From: CAZEYT01 sp964516295
Lineage (GTDB): Bacteria > Verrucomicrobiota > Verrucomicrobiia > Chthoniobacterales > Terrimicrobiaceae
Length of the DNA stretch: 43,441 nucleotides
Direction of reading: 5' to 3'
Assembly (NCBI GenBank): GCA_964516295.1
Contig: CAZEYT010000016.1
Coordinates: 1 to 43,441, forward strand
Shown here: positions 17,852 to 25,453 of the stretch, piece by piece
Layout: each line of letters starts with the position of its first letter
Numbering within the stretch: position 1 is the stretch's first letter
Position numbers and translations under genes: made by a program
Notes under the pieces: model-generated
The model's input: only the letters and a program-made list of their open reading frames with translations
Told to the model about the DNA's origin: nothing
The model's database searches: none

Positions 17852-18593
17852 GCTCTGATCATAAGCGACACACCGCTCTGCGCAAACGCTGGACTTAGAG
17901 GCGTGTGATATCCCATGACGAAAACTTTTCACAAAGTGTGCCGATGACTGCGTCGGAGGTGATGGCGTCCGATCCCCGGGTTTCAAAACTCAATGCAATC
18001 GGGTCATCCGCTGTCGACTCCGAAGTCAGGATCGACCGCAGATCTTTGTTTTACACCGAGAGATCGGAAAGAAGACGCATTAAAAGAGCGCTCGCCGCCG
18101 GAGGCTCCGACGGCATCAAAAGCCCGAAAAGATTTTGAACGAGATTCCAGCACTTCTCAAAACCGACCCGGACGCCGATCTCCAAGGTGATCGTGTCGCT
18201 CGATCCACCGGCGGAACCGGAGGACGATTGAGTGCTATTGACCGCCCCGCGAAGGCCTCCACGGCTCTGCGCGTCGTGCCATCCAAGCCGTCGAGGCCGG
18301 ATACGGCCAAGGTCGGAAGCGCACTCCAAGGAGTCGCCAACCACGTCTGAACGGCGCGTGCATTGCTCAACTCGCGACTCAACAGGGTTTCGAGGCGGAA
18401 CTCAGAAGCCATGGCCCGGGAATCTTGTCCGGGAACGGGCTGGAGGGACGCGGGCATGGCCCGGAGCATCGCGGTCCGCCCGGTCCGGGTCGACTGTCCG
18501 TCGGCACCCTCAGGCAGCAATGCCAGAAACCAGCGTACGCGATCCCCGCAAATGATGCGCTGAAGGGTCGTCATCCTCGGCGACAGCAGGCCA
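17852..18593 (-). other. Unassigned remnant between thiE and the histidine kinase pseudogene
   Basis: About 740 bases without an intact recognisable gene. Two different minus-strand frames are open for long parts (18664-18116 and 18344-18051), but neither shows an ATPase N-box, G-box or other known domain. Reading from the kinase remnant, the frame shifts near 18600 and the meaning is lost. The region is best explained as the decayed 3' part of the kinase gene, possibly with a deletion of the HATPase domain, plus the thiE promoter region. Nothing else was recognised. Confidence 0.4.
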
Positions 18594-19472
18594 TCACGCT
18601 CGGAGAGAACTTGAAGATAATCCGCCGCGCTGCCGGTCGAAGCGTGCGAGCTCCAAGAGATCATTGATCAGCTTCAAAAGACGCAGTGTGTTCCGGTGAA
18701 CCAGAATGAGGCTTTGGTGCACGCGATCGTCGAGCTGGTCGGCCCGTCCAAGCAATGTTTCGACCGGACCGAGGATGAGCGTGAGCGGCGTCCACAACTC
18801 ATGGCTCACGGTCGAAAAAAATCGCGTCTTGGTGCGGTCGAGATCCTGCAACGCCCGGTTTTGGACATCGAGTTGATGCCGGAGTTGGAAGTCCTCAAAA
18901 CGCGCCCGAGAGCGGAACCACGTCGATGTCACGCAAATCACCGTGATGATGACGACGAAGTAGCTGTTGTTGAAAAAGATCGAAATCGAATCGGCTATGG
19001 CAAACGCAGGATTCGCCAAACAGGCCACCGCCTAGCAGCCCAGCGAAACCCCGCAAACCAACGCTGTCTCCCAGACCCTCCATGGCAGGAGCGTTGTCAT
19101 GATGAGCATGACGAGATTGATCCCGGCGTAGTAGGGCGACTGTGCTCCCTCGGTCATAAAAACCATCAGACAAAACGACAGGTTCACCTCAATGGTCGAA
19201 AGAACGCCTGCCGCGATGACGATGGCCCGGTTTTTCCAGCTCCGCGTAGCGGCCAGAACAAGAGGGATCAAGAGAAGAATACCGGCCACACCAAGACGGA
19301 TCTTGAGGAACTGCCAGACCCTTTCCGGATTGACGAAGTAATCGAGCAGAATCCCGGCCGGCATGCATACCAGGGCGACCACATCGGCAATTACAACGCT
19401 CCGGAGCCGGAGGCTGAAATCATAGGCCCCGCAGGCCTCTGCAAGCGGGTCAGTAGCTGTTGCGTCCTTCAT
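18594..19472 (-). pseudogene. Membrane sensor histidine kinase remnant (PhcS-like context)
   Basis: The frame starts at ATG 19472, overlapping the methyltransferase stop by ATGA. It reads through about five hydrophobic segments ('ADVVALVCMPAGILLDYF', 'VAGILLLIPLVLAA', 'YYAGINLVMLIMTTLL'), then meets an in-frame TAG at 19032-19034. After the TAG the same frame continues with another membrane segment, a linker helix and a HisKA domain containing the phosphoacceptor His in 'FFSTVSHELWTPLTLILGP' (Trp replaces the usual Arg after HEL). It stops at 18594 without any HATPase domain; the missing part should follow but is scrambled by a frameshift. A kinase beside a PhcB-like methyltransferase recalls the PhcB-PhcS pair. 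In the present state it should not be functional. Confidence 0.7.
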
Positions 19473-20446
19473 GCGGCGCGACGAATGGTCATGAAGACAT
19501 TGACGCCGGTTTCGTCCGTGAATTCTTCGGAGGATGTTCCGGCGGGAGCCAGGGTGGCCATTTGTGTCTCATCCCGATAAATCAGATACCACTCTAGGAG
19601 GTGCTCCATCGTGAAGCGGTCGGGATTGATCGGATGCACATTCGTTGTCACCAACAGACCACCGGGACGAACTCAGCGGTGGCAAAGTTGGCCGAGATTC
19701 CGGCACACGTTGTCCGGGAAGTAATCAAAAGGTCCGGCACAGAAGATAAGATCGTACGCGGGAAGAATCCCAGTCGGCTGTTGGTGAACGTCTTTCAAAA
19801 GCTCATCGATGGACTTCTGAATGAACTGAAGCGTCGGCTGACGGCCCGATGTCTCCATAGCCAGACGTGTCCTTTCCTGCGCATAGCGAATGGTTTCCTC
19901 GTTGAAGTCCATCAAATGAATCGGACTTGTGTTGGCCGCATCGTGATTTCGGATAAAGCGCTGCACTTCGACGGCCTGCCCGCAGCCGACGCTCAGGGCA
20001 GCGTAGATCCTTTGCTCGGCGGCGACGCGCCCCGCTTCTTCGACAAGAAACCGTTCAAGAATCTGAACGCGGTTGCGATGGGCTTTTGCGGCAGCGACGT
20101 CGGTCGTGGAATCATGGAAAATGCGGGCGTAGGTGTTGTTTCCCGTGACTGGCGACTCTTTGACCATCAAGTTCACCATCTCATAGTCGCCGGCGTAGCC
20201 GAGCGGTTTGGCGTAGGATCGAAATGCAAAGGGTGCACAGAGAATGAACGGGTGAATTTCACGACGTGCAAAAGCCTTGTAAACCACAGCTTCCTCGTCC
20301 GGCACAAGCGAGGCCTCCTTTCCGAAAAGCAGCATCAATTCCCGGAGCTTTCCGGCGACGGGTCTTTCGCCTGACTCACGGAACGACCGTGCGGTTGACT
20401 CGTCGGTGGTAACATTTCCGACGATCGCCGTCTCGGCTTCTTCGAT
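19469..20446 (-). pseudogene. PhcB-like SAM-dependent methyltransferase, broken by in-frame TGA
   Basis: The frame is open from just after the TAG at 20447 to 19469, with a single TGA at 19673-19675; the likely start is around 20335. Residues resemble the class I methyltransferase family that includes PhcB, which makes 3-hydroxy fatty acid methyl esters: 'YAKPLGYAGDYEMVNLMV', 'AHRNRVQILERFL', the SAM-binding 'AALSVGCGQAVEVQRF', 'IHLMDFNEETIRYAQERT' and 'YDLIFCAGPFDYFPD'. After the TGA follow 'VRPGGLLVTTNVHPINP' and 'HLLEWYLIYRDE', the expected C-terminus. The TGA stands where relatives have Trp before a '.APGGLL' strand, so TGG-to-TGA is likely. Coupled by ATGA to the kinase remnant. Confidence 0.7.
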
Positions 20447-21906
20447 CTATTTGCTCGCCTCGGCGAGGGACGAGATCGCGCGGTTGGCAATTTGAAATTC
20501 CACTTTCCCGCTCAGATCCCGCAGGGCGGCATCACTCTTCGCGGAGAACGGAATGCAATAAAGATCGCGTTCCGGCGATCGGGAAACCGGCGGCGGTTCG
20601 GGCGGCGATTCCAGAATCACATGGGCGTTGGTTCCGCCGTAACCGAAGGAATTGATACCCGCGAAGAGGATCGGCTTTTCCAATGCGGGCGGTAGCGCGT
20701 TCGGTTGTTCGCCACGACTTCAACGAAGTATTGGTCGAATGGAACGCGCGGATTCGGAGTTTTGAAATGGAGTGTCTTGGGAGTTTGCCTGTTTTGAAGA
20801 AGGCCGATCACCTTGAGCACGCCGGCCACTCCGGCGGCAGGTTCGAGATGACCAATGTTGGATTTGACCCAGCCGATGAGGAGTTTAGATTTTCGGTATG
20901 GACGAAAGACGGCATCGAGAGCTTTCACCTCCGCGGGATCTCCGGCCTGAGTGCCGGTTCCATGGGCTTCGATAGAGTCGACCTCGTCCAGCGGAATCCC
21001 GGTCTTTTCGTAAACGCTTCGAACGGGTTCTTCCTGAGCGCGGCTGTTTGGGAGCGATATGCCGTCCGTGCGGCCGTCCTGATTGACTCCCGAGGCGCGG
21101 ACGATGGCGTGGATGCGATCTCCGTGGCGCAGCGCGTCGCCGAGGTGCAAAAAAAAACACCGGCACCCTCGCCGCAGGCGTAACCGGCGGCGCTTTCATC
21201 CAACGGATGGCATTCCCCATGATCGGAGAGAAAATGCCCCTTGCTCATCATGATGGGAAAGTCCGGCCGGGTCATCGCATTGACACCGCCGGTGAGAACG
21301 GCTTCGCATTCGCCAAGACGCAAGCTTTGATATGCATAGTGCAGAGCGACGAGGGAAGAGAAACATGCTGTATCGACCGTCAGGCTCGGGCCGCGGAGAT
21401 CGAAGGCGTGCGAGAGGCGGTTTGAAAGGATCGTGATCGATGCGCCGACCGTGGAGTGCGAATCGAACAGGGGCGATTCGAGGGCTGGACTTGGTGAATG
21501 AGCTGATCGATGCAGAAGGCACCGATGAAGACGTCGATCTTTTTTCCGACGACGGATTCGAGCGGGAGGCCGCGTCCTCGAAGGCTTCCCACGCGGATTC
21601 GAGCAGCAGGCGCTGCTGCGGATCGAGCGCTGCGGCCTCGCGGGGAGAGATGCCAAAGGCAAGTGGGTCGAATTCCCCGTGGTCAATTTCAAGATATACT
21701 CCTTTGGGCGCATGAAAGTTCCCTGGTTGTGCCGGGTCGCTGTCGAAAAACTGCCGCCAGTCCCACCGATTTGCAGGAACGACCCGAAGGGCATTGCCGC
21801 GGAGCAGGAATTTTCAGAACGTTGTGAGGGAACGGGCGGCCGGAGGCATCCGGCAACCGACTCCGACAATTGCGTAACGCTCGCCATCGCTTGGTTCCAA
21901 GCCCAT
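20447..21906 (-). pseudogene. Type I polyketide synthase ketosynthase domain, multiply frameshifted
   Basis: Starting at ATG 21906, pieces of a beta-ketoacyl synthase can be followed through all three frames. They are 'YAIVGVGCRMP', an in-frame TGA at 21814-21816 (where relatives have Trp in 'FWxxLLxG'), 'ANRWDWRQFFDSDP', 'FGISPREAAALDPQQRLLLE', then 'VVGKKIDVFIGAF', 'LRGPSLTVDTACFSSLVALH' with the active-site Cys, 'GYACGEGAGV', a T9 run on the coding strand (21149-21157), 'DSIEAHGTGTQAGDP' and 'SNIGHLEPAAGV' with the two His residues, and 'NSFGYGGTNAHVILE'. Frame changes occur near 21570, 21480, 21150 and 20700. After the KS a short linker ends at a TAG (20447-20449), and no acyltransferase or carrier domain follows. 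The gene lies 57 bases after xerD on the same strand. Confidence 0.85.
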
Positions 21907-21963
21907 GAAGAGGATTTGTATATCAGGGCGAAGTTCGGATTCCCAGACGGATCGGGCAGAGAA

Positions 21964-22905
21964 TCAGGCCCGGGGATGAAACTTTTTCAGGACCTGCCGG
22001 AGTCCGCTCTTTTCCACGTGGGTGTAGATTTGCGTGGTGGAGATGTCTGAGTGGCCGAGAAGCTCTTGAATAATCCGCAGGTCGGCGCCTCCTTGGAGAA
22101 GGTGCGTGGCGAAGCTGTGGCGCAACAGATGCGGGTAAACGGCCGTGTCGATTCCGACGCGCGCGGCATATTGGCGGATCAGTTGCCAGATGCGTTGCGG
22201 GGTGAGTTTTCTGCCGCGGATGGAGAGGAAAATCTCGGCTCCGGATCGGCGGTTGACGAGATTCGGGCGCTCGCCTTCCAGATAGGCGGCGAGGGCGTTG
22301 CGGGCCGGAGCACCGAACGGGACAATGCGTGTTTTGGCTCCTTTGCCGGTGACGCGGAGAAGAGTGTTTTCCATATCGAGGTTCTCCAGACGAGCGTCGC
22401 AAAGTTCGGAGACCCGAAGGCCGCTCGCATAAAGAAGTTCAAACATCGCGCGATCGCGGCGGCCGAGGGGATCGGTGGGAGTCACGCTCTCGATCAGACG
22501 ACGCACTTGGTCGGCCCGTAGCGTGTCGGGCAAATGGTGCTCCGGTCTGGGCAAAGAAAGCATTTCAGCCGGGTTGGTTGTCCATCCCAGTCTTGCGACG
22601 AGAAAGCGAAAGAAGATGCGGAGCGAGACGGCATCGAGGCGAATGGATGAGGCTTGGAGACCGCTTTGCTTCCGGAACGCGAGAAAGTCGGTGATGTGCG
22701 TGGGTTGGACGTCGCGGAGATCGGGAATCCTTGCGACTTGGGTCTGCCAGATTACGAAGGCTTCCAGCGAGCGCCGCACGGAAAGTTGATAGTTCGTCGA
22801 GAGACCGCGCTCGGTTGCGAGGTAAAGGATGAATGACTCGACCGGATCGTCCAAATCAGAGGTGGCAGCGAGCGATGCGGGCTTGGGGAGCCACCGTGTC
22901 AGCAA
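21964..22905 (-). CDS. xerD: Tyrosine recombinase XerD-type
   Basis: A 313-residue tyrosine recombinase with the N-terminal SAM-like DNA-binding domain ('SFILYLATERGLSTNYQLSV') and the catalytic domain. Catalytic residues are visible: Arg in 'ASGLRVSELCDAR', Lys in 'VTGKGAKTRIVPFG', His-x-x-Arg in 'HLLRHSFATHLLQGGADL', and the final His and Tyr in 'LGHSDISTTQIYTHV'. Length and motifs match XerC/XerD chromosome dimer resolution proteins; XerD is favoured by the wording of the C-terminal motif, not proven. The start is a TTG at 22905, directly after the TAG of the pseudopilin gene (TAGTTG). It is followed on the same strand by the decayed PKS block. Confidence 0.88.
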   Translation of the reverse strand: MLTRWLPKPASLAATSDLDDPVESFILYLATERGLSTNYQLSVRRSLEAFVIWQTQVARIPDLRDVQPTHITDFLAFRKQSGLQASSIRLDAVSLRIFFRFLVARLGWTTNPAEMLSLPRPEHHLPDTLRADQVRRLIESVTPTDPLGRRDRAMFELLYASGLRVSELCDARLENLDMENTLLRVTGKGAKTRIVPFGAPARNALAAYLEGERPNLVNRRSGAEIFLSIRGRKLTPQRIWQLIRQYAARVGIDTAVYPHLLRHSFATHLLQGGADLRIIQELLGHSDISTTQIYTHVEKSGLRQVLKKFHPRA

Positions 22906-23430
22906 CTACCAGTTTTTGATCCACTTTGGGGCATCGCTCGCGTTTGAACCCGCGCCGCCGTAGGACCACAGGTCGAAGAAGTTCGAGCCATTGTTCGTTG
23001 CGGCGGAGTCGCTGCGATATTGATAAGGCGAACCAAAGGGGTCGACGAAAAGATTGTTGGTATCGGTCATGTTTGTAACCGGCCCCAACATGGATTTCGA
23101 AGGCTCGAAGAAAACTTTTCCAAGGGGATTGTGAGTCGGGTTCGAGACGACGAGTGCGTTGAATAGAATATTTGCGCCCCTTGTAGCCGGGCTTGCCGCG
23201 GTATTGGAGGGATAAGCTCCATACTCCGCCTTATAGCTTTCCAAGGCTGCTGACAACGCGGCGATTTCGGTCTCGGCGCGAGCAGTTGCTCCCTTCCTCT
23301 GGACAAATCCCGCCGTGCTTAAAATCAGCCCGGCGAGAATGGCAATAATGAGAATGACAACCAGAAGCTCGATGAGTGTGAACCCTTGTCGGGCCGTTCT
23401 GGCGAAGGTTTTGGTTTCTTTTTCCATCAT
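22906..23430 (-). CDS. gspG: Type II secretion major pseudopilin (GspG-like)
   Basis: A 174-residue prepilin-like protein. A short basic leader is followed by the cleavage site after Gly16 and 'FTLIELLVVILIIAILAGL', with Glu at position +5 of the mature protein. 'KGATARAETEIAALSAALESY', 'EYGAYPS' and 'FVDPFGSPYQYR' follow, the order seen in GspG. Its usual role is building the pseudopilus that pushes substrates through the outer membrane secretin. The start ATG overlaps the gspF stop (ATGA at 23427-23430). No gspE, gspD or prepilin peptidase is nearby, so the rest of the machine must be elsewhere. It may equally be one of the many solo pseudopilins seen in Verrucomicrobiota and Planctomycetota. 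Confidence 0.85.
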   Translation of the reverse strand: MMEKETKTFARTARQGFTLIELLVVILIIAILAGLILSTAGFVQRKGATARAETEIAALSAALESYKAEYGAYPSNTAASPATRGANILFNALVVSNPTHNPLGKVFFEPSKSMLGPVTNMTDTNNLFVDPFGSPYQYRSDSAATNNGSNFFDLWSYGGAGSNASDAPKWIKNW

Positions 23431-24704
23431 GTCTGGGCCTGCATGCCGGTGATGATGCTGATGAGCGGGAGAAACAGGGCGATGACGATTGTTCCCACGA
23501 CCACGGCGAGAAACACGATCATGATCGGCTCGAGGAGAGAGGTCAGGCCGGAGACGGCATTGTCGACCTCGTCGTCGTAGACTTCGGCGACTTTCAGAAG
23601 CATCTCCGGGAGTTGGCCGGTTTCTTCACCAACGTCGATCATGCTGATCACCATCGGTGGAAACACGCCACTGGCTTCGAGCGGGTTGACGATGGATTCG
23701 CCCTCTTTGACGCTGTCGTGGACCTTCGTGATGGCATCGGCGATGACGAGGTTTCCGGCAGTTTCGCGTGTGATATTGAGGGCTTGGAGAATTGGCACAC
23801 CGCTGGTGACGAGTGTTCCGAGCGTGCGGCTGAACCGCGAGATTGAGCTTTTGCGGGTGAGATCGCCGAAGAGCGGGGCCTTGAGCTTGATCGTATCGAT
23901 GAGTTGGAGGCCTTGTTTCGTTTTCGCGGCGAGCTTGTAAAGGACGATCAAAACGACCAGTCCCACCACAAGGAGGAGTGCGTTGTTTTTGACGACATTG
24001 CTGGCGCCGATCACAAATTGGGTGAGCGCCGGCAGCGGTTTGCCGCCAAGCATGTCGGCGAAGATGGCTTCGAACTTTGGAACGATGAAGACGAGGAGGA
24101 ACGCCAGAATGACGATGGCGATCACGAGCACGATGATCGGATAAAACATCGCCGCGACGACTTTGTTTTTGATCTTCTGCGCCTTTTCCTGGAATTCTGC
24201 GAGACGGAGGAGAACAAGCTCCAGCACACCGCCAAGCTCGCCGGCTTTCACCATGTTGACGTAGAGCTTGTTGAAAATTTTTGGGTGGCCTCCAAGGCTT
24301 TCCGAGAAAGTGCCGCCGCCCTGAACGGATTCGGCGAGATTGATAATGACTCCCTTGAGCACCGGATCCGGCTCCTGTTTTGAAAGGACGGTGAGGCCGC
24401 GGAGGAGCGGCAGGCCGGCGTCGATGAGGGTCGCCAACTGCCGGGTAAAGATCATGAGGGTCTTTGGCTTGACCGTCTTCCGTTCGAGGAAGGGGATGTT
24501 GATCTTGAGGTCCTTTTTGGCCGCGGAAGTTTTCGCCGGGGTTTTGGCCTTGATTTTCGGGCCCTTGCCTTCTTCGGCGATGCTTTTTGGGAAATAACCC
24601 GATTGGCGCAACTGCCCGACGGCGGCATTTTGCGATTCGGCTTCTACAACCCCTGTTGTTTCCTGGCCCCTGGCATCAAGGGCTACGTACGTATAGCGCG
24701 GCAT
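23427..24704 (-). CDS. gspF: Type II secretion / type IV pilus inner-membrane platform protein (GspF/PilC)
   Basis: A 425-residue polytopic protein with the two repeated T2SSF domains: 'TRQLATLIDAGLPLLRGLTVL' and 'SRTLGTLVTSGVPILQALNIT', each followed by a hydrophobic stretch, and the typical 'LIDVGEETGQLPEMLLKVAEVYDDEVD' ending. The N-terminal part ('YTYVALDARGQETTGVVEAES') is the cytoplasmic lead found in PilC/GspF. It forms the inner-membrane platform that couples the GspE ATPase to pilin assembly. A Lys/Ala-rich linker (about residues 45-75) is longer than usual. It overlaps gspG by four bases and is preceded by the MBL-fold gene on the same strand. Confidence 0.92.
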   Translation of the reverse strand: MPRYTYVALDARGQETTGVVEAESQNAAVGQLRQSGYFPKSIAEEGKGPKIKAKTPAKTSAAKKDLKINIPFLERKTVKPKTLMIFTRQLATLIDAGLPLLRGLTVLSKQEPDPVLKGVIINLAESVQGGGTFSESLGGHPKIFNKLYVNMVKAGELGGVLELVLLRLAEFQEKAQKIKNKVVAAMFYPIIVLVIAIVILAFLLVFIVPKFEAIFADMLGGKPLPALTQFVIGASNVVKNNALLLVVGLVVLIVLYKLAAKTKQGLQLIDTIKLKAPLFGDLTRKSSISRFSRTLGTLVTSGVPILQALNITRETAGNLVIADAITKVHDSVKEGESIVNPLEASGVFPPMVISMIDVGEETGQLPEMLLKVAEVYDDEVDNAVSGLTSLLEPIMIVFLAVVVGTIVIALFLPLISIITGMQAQT

Positions 24705-24768
24705 GGTTCGGCGGGAAGTTAACTTGTTTTACGTAACGCGGCAGAGAGGGGCTGTCGAGGAAAAGAAC

Positions 24769-25380
24769 TCAACCGGCGACATAAGGATTCGTGCGTTTCT
24801 CCATACCCACGGTTGTGGAGGGGCCGTGGCCTGGAAGGACCACCGTTTCTTCCGGCAGCGCGAAGACTTTTTTCCGGATACCGTCGAAAAGCAAATTCCC
24901 GTCGCCGCCCGGCAGATCCCATCGTCCGACACCGCCGCGAAAAAGCACGTCGCCGCCGATCATTTCCCCCCGGTCGGGAAAATAGAAACACAAACTTCCT
25001 GGGCAGTGACCCGGGACGTGGAGGATTTGCATGCTGGTCCCGGCAACGTCGCAAAGTGCGCATTCGTCCAAAAGACGATCGGCCTGAAACGGCTCGATAT
25101 CCAAGCCGAACCCATGGCGTCGGAAAAAGGTCGCGTCCGTGACCATCGGCGCGGTGTCGGCATGATAGGCGATCCGACAGCCCTGTTCCCGATGGATACG
25201 AGCGGCGTCGGCGGTATGGTCGAAGTGCCCGTGCGTCAGGAGCAGCCAGACGATTTTTGCACCGGCGAAGTGGTCGGCTGCGCCCATCGGAGCGTCGAAA
25301 AGGAGGTTTCCTCCGGGGGTTTCGAGGAGGTAGGCGTTCGTATCGAGGGGGCCGCCCGTGAACATTTTGAACTCATTCAT
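24769..25380 (-). CDS. Metallo-beta-lactamase-fold hydrolase (glyoxalase II-like)
   Basis: A 203-residue MBL-fold protein with the metal motif THGHFDH (His50, His52, Asp54, His55), a third His in 'VPGHCPGSLCFY', a bridging Asp in 'GGDVLFRGGVGR' and a final His in 'LPGHGPSTTVG'. This is the set of the YcbL/glyoxalase II-like group, which binds two metals (Zn or Fe) and hydrolyses thioesters such as S-lactoylglutathione, though many members have unknown substrates. It lacks the C-terminal helical domain of classical GloB, so it is of the short YcbL type. Upstream it is divergent from the prc gene with only 73 bases between them. Confidence 0.88.
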   Translation of the reverse strand: MNEFKMFTGGPLDTNAYLLETPGGNLLFDAPMGAADHFAGAKIVWLLLTHGHFDHTADAARIHREQGCRIAYHADTAPMVTDATFFRRHGFGLDIEPFQADRLLDECALCDVAGTSMQILHVPGHCPGSLCFYFPDRGEMIGGDVLFRGGVGRWDLPGGDGNLLFDGIRKKVFALPEETVVLPGHGPSTTVGMEKRTNPYVAG

Positions 25381-25453
25381 GTCGAAGTGGTCTGATTTTT
25401 ATGCCGAAGTTTGATTTTCCCCGCGACCTCTGCAAGGTTTTCGCGACACTCGT

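Noticed and set aside
17216..17986. Longer thiE product starting at 17986
   Set aside because: The extra 45 residues have no likeness to ThiE and come from the decayed block; ATG 17851 fits the family length.
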